Below are positions 1 through 10,573 of a stretch of DNA of 64,000 bases, in pieces (positions within the stretch are counted from its first letter, which is position 1; every line of letters starts with the position of its first letter). The stretch is from contig CAAEVH010000058.1 of NCBI GenBank assembly GCA_900759445.1, positions 1-64,000 on the forward strand, written 5' to 3'. A program made the position numbers and the translations under genes. This DNA is from an uncultured Raoultella sp. (lineage in GTDB: Bacteria; Pseudomonadota; Gammaproteobacteria; Enterobacterales; Enterobacteriaceae). A model generated the notes under the pieces. That model ran no database searches, had not been told where the DNA came from, and was given only the letters and a program-made list of their open reading frames with translations.

Positions 1-3
1 AGA

Positions 4-80
4 TGGTGGCTACGACGGGATTCGAACCTGTGACCCCATCATTATGAGTGATGTGCTCTAACCAGCTGAGCTACGTAGCC
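4..80 (-). tRNA. metT: tRNA-Met (elongator, anticodon CAT)
   Basis: Read on the reverse strand this is a complete 77-nt cloverleaf that starts GGCTACG, has a D arm with GGTTAGAGC, an anticodon loop with CTCATAAT, a T arm with GGTTCGAATCC, and an encoded CCA end. The pairing of the acceptor ends (GGCTACG/CGTAGCC) is perfect. It matches elongator tRNA-Met. In E. coli the metT-leuW-glnU-glnW-metU-glnV-glnX operon lies just downstream of asnB in this orientation, so this is probably the first gene of that array, the rest lying beyond the window edge. The choice of metT over its near-identical copy metU rests on position. Confidence 0.93.
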
Positions 81-119
81 ATCTTTTTTTCGCGTAACCT
101 TATCGGCGTTGCGGGGCGC

Positions 120-148
120 ATTATGCGTATTGAGCCTTGAAGCGTCAA
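120..148 (-). promoter_or_regulatory. sigma-70 promoter of the tRNA operon
   Basis: On the reverse strand TTGACG (148-143) and CATAAT (125-120) are separated by 17 nt. The next bases are GCGCCCC, a GC-rich discriminator typical of stable-RNA promoters under stringent control. It lies about 40 nt upstream of the tRNA-Met gene. Confidence 0.7.
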
Positions 149-264
149 CCCCTTTTTCATTGAAAATAGCTGGAATGTGACTGTTTGGTTAGGTTGCGAA
201 CAGCATGGCGCAATATTCGGCAATTATTAGTTATTAATTGTTTTTTTGCACAGAAAACAGACAT

Positions 265-290
265 AAAAAAGAGCCCCGCAGGGCCCTTTT
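265..290 (-). terminator. asnB intrinsic terminator
   Basis: On the reverse strand AAAGGGCCC, a TGCG loop and GGGCTCTTT form a 9-bp stem followed by T residues. It sits just after the asnB stop codon and separates asnB from the tRNA operon promoter. Confidence 0.8.
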
Positions 291-302
291 CTAAGGATTA
301 AC

Positions 303-1967
303 TTATTTATAAGCGGACTGATGTACGCCAACCGCACGACCAGAAGGATCGTTCATGGTTTTAAACGCCTCATCCCATTCAATTGCTTTGGCAGAAGAAC
401 AGGCAACAGACGGCCCGCCAGGTACACATTCCGCAGCGCTCGCAACCGGGAACAGCTCTTCGAAAATCTCACGGTACAAATACGCTTCTTTAGATGATGG
501 CGTGTTGTAAGGGAAACGGAAGCTGGCGGTTTCCAGTTGTTGGTCAGAAACTTGCTCAGCGGCCACCTCTTTCAGGGTATCAATCCAGCTGTAACCGACA
601 CCATCGGAGAACTGCTCTTTCTGACGCCATGCAACGCTTGCTGGCAGGTAGGATTCAAAACATTCACGCAGAACATGTTTTTCCATTTTGCCGTTGCCGC
701 ACATTTTGTCCTGCGGGTTGATGCGCATCGCCACATCAAGGAATTTCTTATCCAGGAAGGGCACGCGAGCTTCCACGCCCCAGGCCGACATGGCTTTGTT
801 GGCACGGGCACAGTCGAACATATGCAGCGCCTGCAGCTTACGCACGGTCTCTTCGTGCAGCTCTTTTGCATCTGGTGCTTTGTGGAAATAGAGATAGCCG
901 CCAAATACTTCGTCAGAACCTTCGCCCGACAGCACCATTTTAATGCCCATCGCTTTAATTTTACGCGACATTAAGTACATCGGGGTCGAGGCGCGAATCG
1001 TCGTAACATCGTAAGTTTCGATGTGATAAATCACGTCGCGGATAGCATCCAAACCTTCCTGCACGGTGAAGTGGATCTCATGGTGTACAGTACCCAGATG
1101 GTTCGCCACCTCTTGTGCGGCTTTCAGGTCTGGAGCGCCTTCCAGGCCTACGGCGAAGGAGTGCAACTGCGGCCACCAGGCTTCGCTACGCTCCTGATCT
1201 TCAACACGACGCGCGGCGTATTTTTTGGTGATTGCGGAAATGACGGATGAATCCAGACCGCCGGACAGCAATACACCATAAGGAACATCTGACATCAGGT
1301 GGCTTTTCACTGCATCTTCCAGTGCCTGACGCAGCTCGTTTTTATCGGTAACGTTGTCTTTTACCGCATCGTATTCAAACCAGTCGCGCTGGTAGTACTG
1401 ACGAATTTCGCCGTCTTTACTCCATAAATAGCTACCGGCTGGGAATTCTTTGATCGTGCGACACACGGGAACCAGAGCTTTCATTTCAGACGCAACGTAG
1501 AAGTTACCGTGCTCGTCGTAACCCATATACAGCGGGATGATCCCGATATGATCGCGACCGATCAGATAAGCGTCCTGCTCGCTGTCGTACAGAGCAAAAG
1601 CAAACATGCCTTGCAGGTCATCCAGAAACTCTGGGCCTTTTTCCTGATACAGAGCAAGGATAACTTCGCAGTCGGAACCGGTCTGGAACTGATAGCGATC
1701 GCCATATTCAGCGCGCAGTGCCTGATGGTTATAAATTTCACCGTTAACCGCCAGGATATGCGTTTTCTTCACGTTGTACAACGGCTGAGCACCGGCGTTG
1801 ACGTCGACGATGGACAGACGTTCGTGCGCCAGAATGGCGTTATCACTGGCGTAAATACCCGACCAGTCCGGGCCGCGATGGCGCATCAGACGAGACAATT
1901 CCAGGGCTTTTTTACGCAGTTCAACTGCGTCAGTTTTAATATCGAATACGCCAAAAATAGAACACAT
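303..1967 (-). CDS. asnB: asparagine synthase B (glutamine-hydrolysing)
   Basis: The 554-aa protein has the same length as E. coli AsnB and is near-identical where I recall that sequence. It makes asparagine from aspartate, ATP and glutamine (or ammonia) in the cytoplasm. Cys2 after the initiator Met is the N-terminal nucleophile of the class II glutamine amidotransferase domain (about residues 1-190, with HRGPD and the NGEIYNH loop). The synthetase domain follows with the PP-loop SGGLDSS near residue 235. The start is preceded by GAGAAGG. It is a single-gene unit with its own terminator, upstream of the tRNA operon as in E. coli. Confidence 0.97.
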   Translation of the reverse strand: MCSIFGVFDIKTDAVELRKKALELSRLMRHRGPDWSGIYASDNAILAHERLSIVDVNAGAQPLYNVKKTHILAVNGEIYNHQALRAEYGDRYQFQTGSDCEVILALYQEKGPEFLDDLQGMFAFALYDSEQDAYLIGRDHIGIIPLYMGYDEHGNFYVASEMKALVPVCRTIKEFPAGSYLWSKDGEIRQYYQRDWFEYDAVKDNVTDKNELRQALEDAVKSHLMSDVPYGVLLSGGLDSSVISAITKKYAARRVEDQERSEAWWPQLHSFAVGLEGAPDLKAAQEVANHLGTVHHEIHFTVQEGLDAIRDVIYHIETYDVTTIRASTPMYLMSRKIKAMGIKMVLSGEGSDEVFGGYLYFHKAPDAKELHEETVRKLQALHMFDCARANKAMSAWGVEARVPFLDKKFLDVAMRINPQDKMCGNGKMEKHVLRECFESYLPASVAWRQKEQFSDGVGYSWIDTLKEVAAEQVSDQQLETASFRFPYNTPSSKEAYLYREIFEELFPVASAAECVPGGPSVACSSAKAIEWDEAFKTMNDPSGRAVGVHQSAYK

Positions 1968-2180
1968 AACCTTCTCCGTTAACCTGTTGCGTGATGCTTT
2001 TTATGTTTGCTTGATAAAGAAAATGCCGCAAAGCTGGAGAGGGCGCAAGTGAATTACGGGTCAGAAAATAAAAAACGCAATGGTCATTGTGGATTGGTGA
2101 AAAAAGATTACAGAATAGACGGGTTTATTAATGAATCGATAATTTTATGGCGGTTTTATTAAATGGAAGAACTTCTTCTG

Positions 2181-2212
2181 GCCGGATATGACGCGGGGGC
2201 GTCTTATCCGGC
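2181..2212. repeat. REP-type palindromic element
   Basis: GCCGGATATGACGC and GCGTCTTATCCGGC form an imperfect inverted repeat directly downstream of nagD. The GCCGGAT...ATCCGGC arms are typical of enterobacterial REP/BIME elements, which sit at the 3' ends of operons. The 1968-2180 stretch before it holds only the asnB upstream region. Confidence 0.75.
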
Positions 2213-2219
2213 TTACGCA

Positions 2220-2972
2220 TCAAATCACATCAATTTCCGCAACGGACGGGTAAATCCAGCTTGGTCTGAACGGCATGCTGTCAATGTCGTCGAGCGTCGA
2301 AACGCCAGACAATACCAGGATGGTTTCGAGACCCGCCTGGAAGCCCGCCAGAATATCGGTACGCAGGTTGTCGCCCACAATAACGGTCTCTTCCGAATGC
2401 GCCTGCATTTTGTTGAGCGCCGCGCGAATAATCCACGGGCTGGGTTTGCCCACATAAAATGGCTTGCGGCCAGAGATTTTTTCGATACCGGCGCACAGCG
2501 CACCGCAGGCGGGATAAAAACCGCGTCCGTGAGTATCTGGGTTTGTGGCGATGAAACGCGCACCGTTGGCCACAAAATATGCTGCTTTATGCATCATGTC
2601 CCAGTTATAGGATCGCGTCTCGCCAACAATCACAAAATCGGGGTTCACGTCAGTAATAGTAAACCCGGCTTTATACAGCTCGTGAATTAACGCACCTTCA
2701 CCTACCACGTAGGCCTTTTTCCCTTCCTGGCGGCGAAGAAAATCAGCGGTAGCCATGGCGGAAGTATAAAAGACGCTATCAGGGACATTCACACCCGCGG
2801 TGGCGAAGCGGTTTGCCAAATCCTGTCCGGTCTGTGAAGGATAGTTAGTCAGCAAAACTAACGGCAGGCCTTTTTCCAGGATCCCAGTCAGAAATTCTGC
2901 CGCACCCGGTACGGCAACATTGTCGTGCATCAGCACGCCGTCGATATCACAAATTACATTCTTAATGGCCAT
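2220..2972 (-). CDS. nagD: HAD-family nucleotide/sugar phosphatase NagD
   Basis: This 250-aa protein equals E. coli NagD in length and is nearly the same in sequence. It is a cytosolic HAD-superfamily (class IIA, NagD subfamily) phosphatase with preference for nucleoside monophosphates such as UMP. Motif I CDIDGVL is at residues 8-14, motif II LLTNYPS follows, and motif III/IV is VGDNLRTDI. The ATG at 2972 was chosen because it gives MAIKNV; 14 extra in-frame upstream codons lack family support. It is the last gene of nagBACD, separated from nagC by an ERIC element, which may lower its co-transcription. Confidence 0.95.
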   Translation of the reverse strand: MAIKNVICDIDGVLMHDNVAVPGAAEFLTGILEKGLPLVLLTNYPSQTGQDLANRFATAGVNVPDSVFYTSAMATADFLRRQEGKKAYVVGEGALIHELYKAGFTITDVNPDFVIVGETRSYNWDMMHKAAYFVANGARFIATNPDTHGRGFYPACGALCAGIEKISGRKPFYVGKPSPWIIRAALNKMQAHSEETVIVGDNLRTDILAGFQAGLETILVLSGVSTLDDIDSMPFRPSWIYPSVAEIDVI

Positions 2973-3005
2973 GGACAATCCGACATCAAAAAAAGAAGGC
3001 ATTAC

Positions 3006-3132
3006 TATACACAAAATACACTAAATCATTCGAGTTGCATCAAGGCGGCACAAGTCTGAGAACCCCGGGAGCTTACTGAAGTAAGTGACTGGGGTGAGCA
3101 GATGCAGCTAACGCAGAGGCTGCTTGGTATTA
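3006..3132. repeat. ERIC element between nagC and nagD
   Basis: About 127 bp, the standard ERIC length. The core contains GGAGCTTACTGAAGTAAGTG then ACTGGGGTGAGC, matching the conserved ERIC centre; the left arm has TTCGAGTTGCATCAAGGCGG. It runs up to or through the nagC stop codon. ERIC elements are non-coding imperfect palindromes that are transcribed and can alter mRNA folding and stability. The outer limits are uncertain by a few bases. Confidence 0.85.
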
Positions 3133-4350
3133 GCTTTCCAGCAAACGTTGCAGCAATGTACCGTTGAGCATCGCACGCTTCACCAGCGCAAAGGCGCCAA
3201 TGGCTGAACGGTGATCCAGCGTGGAACGAACCACCGGTAAATTGTGGCGAAACGCTTTCAACGCCTGCGTGTTGATACAGCTTTCTATAGCAGGCAGCAG
3301 CACTTTGTCAGCCTCGGTAATCTCGCCCGCAATGACGATTTTTTGTGGGTTAAACAGGTTGATGGCGATGGCGATGGTTTTACCCAGGTGACGACCAACG
3401 TGCTCAATGACTTCTGATGCCAGGTTATCGCCTTTATTAGCCGCCTTACAGATGGCTTTAATGCCGCAATCATCCAGCGTGAGTCGGCTTGGATAACCCT
3501 GTTTCAATAAGTTCTGCACGCGGTGTTCAATAGAGGCATTGGCGGCAATTGTTTCCAGACAGCCGAAATTACCGCAGTGACAGCGCTCACCCAGCGGCTC
3601 TACCTGAATATGGCCAATCTCACCCACGTTGCCATTGCGACCAATAAAAATTCGGCCATTGGAGATGATTCCCGCCCCGGTTCCGCGGTGAACACGCACC
3701 AAAATGGAGTCTTCGCAATCCTGGCTTGCCCCGAAATAGTGCTCGGCCAGCGCCAGACTGCGAATATCGTGACCGACAAAGCAGGTGACCTTAAAGCGTT
3801 TTTCGAGTGCTTCGACCAGCCCCCAGTTTTCGACCTGAATGTGCGGCATATAGCGGATGACGCCGCTTTCAGGATCAACCAGGCCTGGCAGAATGACGGA
3901 AATCGCAACCAGCTCGCGGATTTTCCGCTGGCAGTTCTCAATAAAGGTGGCAATGGTGTTGAGCAGCGCATACTCCAGCGTTTCCTGGGTGCGCTCCGGG
4001 AGGGGATAATGCTCTTCAGCGACCACTTTACTGCTCATATCATAGAGCGTGAGCGTAGTATCGTGGCGGCCCAGGCGTACGCCAATCGCGTGGAAATTGC
4101 GGGTTTCGGTGACGATAGAGATAGCGCGGCGGCCCCCGGTAGAGGCCTGCTGATCGACTTCTTTGATCAGCCCGCGTTCAATCAATTGACGCGTAATTTT
4201 CGTTACGCTGGCGGGGGCAAGCTGGCTTTGCTCGGCAATTTGAATTCGCGAGATTGGCCCATGCTGGTCAATCAGGCGATAAACCGCCGCGCTGTTAAGC
4301 TGTTTTACGAGATCAACATTACCTATTTGAGCTTGTCCGCCTGGTGTCAT
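3130..4350 (-). CDS. nagC: transcriptional regulator NagC (ROK family)
   Basis: At 406 aa this equals E. coli NagC. It represses the nag regulon and chiP, and GlcNAc-6-phosphate is the inducer. The winged helix-turn-helix is at about residues 15-75 (SRIQIAEQSQLAPASVTKITR). The ROK sugar-binding domain follows, with GTGAGIISNG and the cysteine motif CHCGNFGCLE near residue 250. It is the third gene of nagBACD, with only 8 nt between it and nagA. Two NagC-type boxes lie in the nagB-nagE gap and another upstream of chiP. Confidence 0.97.
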   Translation of the reverse strand: MTPGGQAQIGNVDLVKQLNSAAVYRLIDQHGPISRIQIAEQSQLAPASVTKITRQLIERGLIKEVDQQASTGGRRAISIVTETRNFHAIGVRLGRHDTTLTLYDMSSKVVAEEHYPLPERTQETLEYALLNTIATFIENCQRKIRELVAISVILPGLVDPESGVIRYMPHIQVENWGLVEALEKRFKVTCFVGHDIRSLALAEHYFGASQDCEDSILVRVHRGTGAGIISNGRIFIGRNGNVGEIGHIQVEPLGERCHCGNFGCLETIAANASIEHRVQNLLKQGYPSRLTLDDCGIKAICKAANKGDNLASEVIEHVGRHLGKTIAIAINLFNPQKIVIAGEITEADKVLLPAIESCINTQALKAFRHNLPVVRSTLDHRSAIGAFALVKRAMLNGTLLQRLLES

Positions 4351-4358
4351 TCTTTCTC

Positions 4359-5558
<1,200 letters not shown>

Positions 5559-5567
5559 AGACATCAA

Positions 5568-6368
5568 TTACAGACCTTTAATATTTTCCGCTTCTAACTC
5601 GTTAAAGTATTTCAGCGTCTTCACTTTCAGTTCCATGGTGGAAGGCTCATCGCAGACCACAACGGCTTTCGGATGCAGCTGCAGACAGCTGATGGTCCAC
5701 ATATGGTTAACGTTGCCTTCAACGGCGGCTTGCAGCGCCTGCGCTTTCTGGTGGCCCAGTACCAGGATCATCACTTCTTCGGCATCCAGCAGGGTGCCCA
5801 CGCCAACGGTCAGCGCATATTTAGGCACCTGGCTGACGTCGCCGTCAAAGAAGCGTGAGTTCGCAACACGCGTGTCGTGAGTCAGCGTTTTGATGCGGGT
5901 ACGGGAAGCCAAAGAAGAGGCTGGTTCGTTGAACGCGATGTGACCATCGTTGCCTACGCCGCCCATAAACAGGTGGATTTTACCGTAAGAACGGATTTTC
6001 TCTTCATACTGACGGCATTCTGCATCAATATCCGGTGCGTTACCATTGAGGAGGTTGATGTTTTCTGCTGGAATATCAACGTGATCAAAGAAGTTGCGAT
6101 GCATGAAGCTATGGTAGCTTTCCGGATGCTCTTTCGGCAGGCCAACATATTCGTCCATATTGAACGTCACAACATGCTTGAAGCTTACCTGGCCCGCTTT
6201 GTGCATTTCAACCAATGCTTTGTAGGCTGTCAGCGGAGTACCGCCAGTCGGCAGGCCCAAAACGAACGGACGATCAGCCGTTGGTTTGAACGCGTTAATA
6301 CGGTTAACGATATGGCGAGCAGCCCATTTGCCGACTTGTTCAGCGGTATTCAGGGGGATCAGTCTCAT
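5568..6368 (-). CDS. nagB: glucosamine-6-phosphate deaminase
   Basis: 266 aa, same length as E. coli NagB and almost the same sequence. It converts glucosamine-6-P to fructose-6-P plus ammonia and is activated allosterically by GlcNAc-6-P. The catalytic Asp in NMDEYVG (residue 72) and the [13 protein letters not shown] loop with the catalytic Asp/His (about 141-143) are intact. It is the first gene of nagBACD, divergent from nagE, with a 342-bp regulatory gap between them that contains NagC and CRP sites. Confidence 0.98.
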   Translation of the reverse strand: MRLIPLNTAEQVGKWAARHIVNRINAFKPTADRPFVLGLPTGGTPLTAYKALVEMHKAGQVSFKHVVTFNMDEYVGLPKEHPESYHSFMHRNFFDHVDIPAENINLLNGNAPDIDAECRQYEEKIRSYGKIHLFMGGVGNDGHIAFNEPASSLASRTRIKTLTHDTRVANSRFFDGDVSQVPKYALTVGVGTLLDAEEVMILVLGHQKAQALQAAVEGNVNHMWTISCLQLHPKAVVVCDEPSTMELKVKTLKYFNELEAENIKGL

Positions 6369-6461
6369 TCTTCACCTCAAAAGTAAATGTAAGCAATTGG
6401 CGGATTGAGTCTCTGTGCAGTATTAAGCGTAACCTGGTTTTGCATCGGTAAGGATCAATCC

Positions 6462-6488
6462 GTTTCGATTTTTTGAATGATAAAATAA
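6462..6488 (-). promoter_or_regulatory. candidate NagC operator near nagB
   Basis: On the reverse strand TTATTTTATCATTCAAAAAAT has AT-rich half-sites in the arrangement of NagC boxes and lies about 100 bp before nagB. The two-box layout with the box at 6561-6583 resembles the E. coli nagB-nagE region, where NagC bridges two operators. The exact operator centre is inferred. Confidence 0.5.
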
Positions 6489-6533
6489 GTTTTCGTAGTT
6501 AGCCAGTGGAAGGGAGGGTTAATAACGATATTT

Positions 6534-6549
6534 GGTGACTGGAATCACA
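6534..6549. promoter_or_regulatory. CRP site in nagB-nagE region
   Basis: GGTGA-CTGGAA-TCACA matches the CRP consensus TGTGA-N6-TCACA at 9 of 10 positions. It lies between the two NagC boxes, consistent with the cAMP-CRP activation known for nagB and nagE. Confidence 0.75.
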
Positions 6550-6560
6550 AAAAACACGCA

Positions 6561-6583
6561 TTTAATTTGCGATACGAATTAAA
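6561..6583. promoter_or_regulatory. NagC operator near nagE
   Basis: A 23-bp near-perfect inverted repeat with arms TTTAATT and AATTAAA around TGCGATACG. It fits the NagC box (AT-rich ends with a central C/G pair) and lies about 130 bp upstream of nagE. The rest of the 6369-6710 gap shows no ORF. Confidence 0.75.
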
Positions 6584-6710
6584 TTTTCACACACTCTGAA
6601 TGTAGATGAATGGTTAATATTGTTGTTCCAGAATCTTGCTGTCAGGAATGGTCGCACAATAAAAATATGGCTTCAAAGAAGCCTAATCGGGGTCTCGTAG
6701 GGGGAATAAA

Positions 6711-8660
6711 ATGAATATTTTAGGTTTTTTCCAGCGGCTGGGTAGGGCGTTACAGCTCCCCATCGCTGTGCTGCCAGTCGCGGCACTGCTGCTGCGATTC
6801 GGCCAACCAGATTTACTTAACGTACCCTTCATCGCGCAAGCGGGTGGGGCCATCTTTGATAACCTGGCGTTAATTTTCGCTATTGGTGTGGCTTCCAGCT
6901 GGTCAAAAGACAGCGCGGGTGCTGCAGCGCTGGCGGGTGCGGTTGGTTATTTCATATTGACCAAAGCAATGGTTACCATTAACCCGGCCATCAACATGGG
7001 CGTGCTGGCAGGTATCATCACTGGTCTGGTCGGCGGTGCGGTATATAACCGTTGGTCTGGTATCAAACTACCTGACTTCCTGAGCTTCTTTGGCGGCAAA
7101 CGCTTCGTGCCGATCGCCACTGGCTTCTTCTGTCTGGTGCTGGCTGCTATCTTCGGCTACGTGTGGCCGCCGGTGCAGAACGCCATCCATGCGGGAGGTG
7201 AGTGGATCGTAGGCGCTGGCGCGCTGGGTTCCGGTATCTTTGGTTTCATCAACCGTCTGCTGATCCCAACCGGTCTGCATCAGGTGCTGAACACCATCGC
7301 CTGGTTCCAGATTGGTGAATTCACTAACGCTGCAGGTACCGTATTCCACGGTGACATCAACCGCTTCTACGCGGGTGACGGCACTGCGGGTATGTTCATG
7401 TCTGGCTTCTTCCCGATCATGATGTTTGGTCTGCCGGGTGCGGCGCTGGCAATGTACTTCGCTGCTCCGAAAGCACGTCGTCCGATGGTTGGCGGTATGC
7501 TGCTGTCCGTTGCGATCACCGCGTTCCTGACCGGTGTTACCGAGCCGCTGGAATTCCTATTCATGTTCCTGGCGCCATTGCTGTACCTCCTGCACGCACT
7601 GTTAACGGGTATCAGCCTGTTCGTTGCAACACTGCTGGGGATCCATGCGGGCTTCTCCTTCTCCGCAGGGGCTATCGACTACGTGTTGATGTACAACCTG
7701 CCGGCGGCAAGTCAGAACGTCTGGATGCTGGTCGTGATGGGCCTGGTGTTCTTCGTCATTTACTTTGTGTTGTTCAGCGCGGTTATTCGTATGTTTAACC
7801 TGAAAACGCCGGGCCGTGAAGATAAAGAAGACGATATCGTTACTGAAGAAGCGAACAGCAACACTGAAGAAGGTCTGGCTCAACTGGCAACCAACTACAT
7901 TGCAGCAGTTGGCGGTACCGATAACCTGAAAGCGATTGATGCCTGTATCACTCGTCTGCGTCTGACCGTTGCCGACTCCGGTCGCGTAAATGATGCGATG
8001 TGTAAACGTTTAGGCGCATCTGGAGTGGTTAAGCTGAACAAGCAAACTATCCAGGTCATCGTGGGTGCGAAGGCCGAATCTATCGGCGACGAAATGAAGA
8101 AAGTTGTCGCGCGTGGCCCGGTGGCTGCAGCGTCTGGTGAAAGTGCGCCAGCAGCAGCGGCTCCGGTTGCTAAACCGCAAGCTGTAGCGAACGCAGTAAC
8201 CGTTGAAACTTTAGTTTCTCCGATTACCGGTGACGTGGTTGCGCTGGAGCAGGTACCTGATGAAGCCTTCGCCAGCAAAGCTGTAGGCGACGGTGTGGCG
8301 GTGAAGCCAACGGATAAAATCGTGGTTGCTCCGGCTGCCGGCACCATCGTGAAAATCTTCAACACTAACCATGCGTTCTGTCTGGAAACCGTTAAAGGCG
8401 CGGAAATTGTGGTCCACATGGGCATCGATACAGTAGCGCTGGAAGGTAAAGGCTTTAAGCGTCTGGTTGAAGAAGGTGCGGAAGTGACTGCAGGTCAACC
8501 GATTCTGGAAATGGATCTGGAGTTCCTGAACGCCAACGCACGTTCCATGATTAGCCCGGTTGTGTGCAGCAACAGCGATGATTTCGGTGCTCTGGTCATT
8601 AAAGCCGAAGGTCATGTGGTTGCTGGTCAAACACCACTGTATGAGATTAAAGGTAAATAA
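6711..8660 (+). CDS. nagE: PTS N-acetylglucosamine permease EIICBA
   Basis: A 649-aa single-chain EIICBA, one residue longer than my recollection of E. coli NagE. It imports GlcNAc and phosphorylates it to GlcNAc-6-P. The membrane EIIC domain covers about residues 1-370 (FLTGVTEPLEFLFMF is the conserved EIIC segment). The EIIB domain has its phosphocysteine in DACITRLRL near residue 400. An Ala/Pro-rich linker leads to EIIA with the phosphohistidine motif VHMGIDT near residue 570. GGGGGAAT precedes the start. It is divergent from nagB and controlled by NagC and CRP. Confidence 0.97.
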   Translation: MNILGFFQRLGRALQLPIAVLPVAALLLRFGQPDLLNVPFIAQAGGAIFDNLALIFAIGVASSWSKDSAGAAALAGAVGYFILTKAMVTINPAINMGVLAGIITGLVGGAVYNRWSGIKLPDFLSFFGGKRFVPIATGFFCLVLAAIFGYVWPPVQNAIHAGGEWIVGAGALGSGIFGFINRLLIPTGLHQVLNTIAWFQIGEFTNAAGTVFHGDINRFYAGDGTAGMFMSGFFPIMMFGLPGAALAMYFAAPKARRPMVGGMLLSVAITAFLTGVTEPLEFLFMFLAPLLYLLHALLTGISLFVATLLGIHAGFSFSAGAIDYVLMYNLPAASQNVWMLVVMGLVFFVIYFVLFSAVIRMFNLKTPGREDKEDDIVTEEANSNTEEGLAQLATNYIAAVGGTDNLKAIDACITRLRLTVADSGRVNDAMCKRLGASGVVKLNKQTIQVIVGAKAESIGDEMKKVVARGPVAAASGESAPAAAAPVAKPQAVANAVTVETLVSPITGDVVALEQVPDEAFASKAVGDGVAVKPTDKIVVAPAAGTIVKIFNTNHAFCLETVKGAEIVVHMGIDTVALEGKGFKRLVEEGAEVTAGQPILEMDLEFLNANARSMISPVVCSNSDDFGALVIKAEGHVVAGQTPLYEIKGK

Positions 8661-8691
8661 CTGCTCCTGAGTAAAGTGAGTTAAGTGCCTT

Positions 8692-8726
8692 AAGCGGCGG
8701 GGGATATTCCTCCGCCGCTTTTTTTT
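8692..8726 (+). terminator. nagE intrinsic terminator
   Basis: AAGCGGCGG and CCGCCGCTT form a strong GC-rich hairpin followed by eight T residues. Confidence 0.9.
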
Positions 8727-8847
8727 GCAGCAAATACCCCCATATATCCTGTTGAAACACCTTTTTTGTGCAACTAATAGTTGTCTCCTGACGTCGCTTA
8801 TAAGATCATGTTCCGTTATACGTTGTTTACGCTTTGAGGAATCCACG

Positions 8848-10515
8848 ATGAGTGAGGCTGAAGCCCGCCCGAGTAACTTTATTCGTCAGATCATCGATGA
8901 AGATCTGGCCAGTGGTAAGCACACCACTATCCATACACGTTTTCCGCCGGAGCCAAATGGCTATCTGCACATTGGCCACGCGAAATCCATTTGTCTGAAC
9001 TTTGGCATTGCGCAAGATTACCAGGGCCAGTGCAACCTGCGTTTTGATGATACGAACCCGGTTAAAGAAGATATCGAGTACGTTGAGTCGATTAAAAACG
9101 ACGTTGAATGGTTAGGTTTCCACTGGACTGGCGATATTCGCTACTCTTCGGATTACTTCGATCAGCTTCACGCCTATGCGGTAGAGCTTATTAATAAAGG
9201 CCTGGCGTACGTTGATGAACTGTCAGCGGAGGAGATCCGCGAATACCGCGGCACTCTGACGCAGCCAGGTAAAAACAGCCCGTTCCGCGATCGTAGCGTC
9301 GAAGAGAACCTGGCACTGTTCGAAAAAATGCGTACCGGTGGTTTTGAAGAAGGTAAAGCCTGCCTGCGCGCGAAAATCGATATGGCTTCGCCGTTTATCG
9401 TGATGCGTGATCCGGTGCTGTACCGTATTAAGTTCGCCGAACACCACCAGACCGGCAACAAGTGGTGCATCTACCCGATGTACGATTTTACCCACTGCAT
9501 CAGCGATGCGCTGGAAGGCATTACGCATTCACTGTGTACGCTGGAGTTCCAGGATAACCGTCGTTTGTACGACTGGGTGCTGGACAACATCACCATTCCG
9601 GTTCACCCGCGCCAGTACGAATTCTCGCGCCTGAATCTGGAATACACCGTGATGTCCAAACGCAAGCTGAACCTGCTGGTGACCGACAAGCACGTTGAAG
9701 GCTGGGACGATCCGCGTATGCCGACGATTTCTGGCCTGCGTCGTCGTGGTTATACTGCTGCCGCTATTCGTGAGTTCTGCAAACGCATTGGCGTGACCAA
9801 GCAGGATAACACCATTGAGATCGCTTCTCTGGAGTCCTGCATTCGCGAAGATCTGAACGAAAACGCCCCGCGCGCGATGGCAGTTATCGATCCGGTGAAA
9901 CTGGTTATCGAAAACTACCCGCAGGGCGAAAGCGAGTTGGTTACCATGCCTAACCATCCGAACAAACCGGAAATGGGCAGCCGTGAAGTGCCGTTTAGCG
10001 GTGAAATTTGGATCGATCGCGCAGACTTCCGCGAAGAAGCGAACAAGCAGTACAAGCGTCTGGTGATGGGCAAAGAAGTACGTCTGCGTAATGCTTACGT
10101 GATCAAGGCTGAACGTGTAGAGAAAGATGCAGAAGGGAATATCACCACCATTTTCTGCACCTACGATGCCGACACCCTGAGCAAAGATCCGGCTGATGGC
10201 CGTAAAGTAAAAGGTGTTATTCACTGGGTGAGCGCGTCCCATGCGCTGCCGATTGAAATCCGTTTGTACGATCGTCTGTTTAGCGTGCCAAACCCAGGAG
10301 CGGCGGAAGACTTCCTGTCCGTGATCAACCCGGAATCGCTGGTCATTAAGCAGGGCTACGGTGAGCCGTCACTGCAGGCTGCGATTGCAGGTAAAGCGTT
10401 CCAGTTTGAGCGTGAAGGCTATTTCTGCCTGGACAGCCGCTATGCAACGGCTGACAAGCTGGTATTTAACCGCACTGTAGGTCTGCGTGATACGTGGGCT
10501 AAAGTCGGCGAGTAA
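8848..10515 (+). CDS. glnS: glutaminyl-tRNA synthetase
   Basis: 555 aa, near E. coli GlnRS in length and sequence. It charges tRNA-Gln. It is a class I synthetase with the HIGH-type motif in [15 protein letters not shown] (about residues 34-48) and the KMSKS equivalent VMSKRKL near residue 270, followed by the beta-barrel anticodon-binding domain. The start at 8848 follows TTTGAGGA by seven bases; longer in-frame readings run into the nagE terminator and lack family support. An ATP-dependent core enzyme transcribed as a single gene with its own terminator. Confidence 0.97.
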   Translation: MSEAEARPSNFIRQIIDEDLASGKHTTIHTRFPPEPNGYLHIGHAKSICLNFGIAQDYQGQCNLRFDDTNPVKEDIEYVESIKNDVEWLGFHWTGDIRYSSDYFDQLHAYAVELINKGLAYVDELSAEEIREYRGTLTQPGKNSPFRDRSVEENLALFEKMRTGGFEEGKACLRAKIDMASPFIVMRDPVLYRIKFAEHHQTGNKWCIYPMYDFTHCISDALEGITHSLCTLEFQDNRRLYDWVLDNITIPVHPRQYEFSRLNLEYTVMSKRKLNLLVTDKHVEGWDDPRMPTISGLRRRGYTAAAIREFCKRIGVTKQDNTIEIASLESCIREDLNENAPRAMAVIDPVKLVIENYPQGESELVTMPNHPNKPEMGSREVPFSGEIWIDRADFREEANKQYKRLVMGKEVRLRNAYVIKAERVEKDAEGNITTIFCTYDADTLSKDPADGRKVKGVIHWVSASHALPIEIRLYDRLFSVPNPGAAEDFLSVINPESLVIKQGYGEPSLQAAIAGKAFQFEREGYFCLDSRYATADKLVFNRTVGLRDTWAKVGE

Positions 10516-10528
10516 TTCCTGCCACACT

Positions 10529-10570
10529 GCCTCAAACGCCGCCAACGCGACGTTTGAGGCGGATTTTTCT
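10529..10570 (+). terminator. glnS intrinsic terminator
   Basis: GCCTCAAACG and CGTTTGAGGC make a perfect 10-bp stem with a 12-nt loop, then GGATTTTTCTGTTTT. It has a T-rich tail only in the forward direction. Confidence 0.85.
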
Positions 10571-10573
10571 GTT

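Noticed and set aside
2973..3014. Fourteen extra N-terminal codons for nagD
   Set aside because: The 250-aa form agrees with known NagD, and the extra codons overlap the ERIC left end region.
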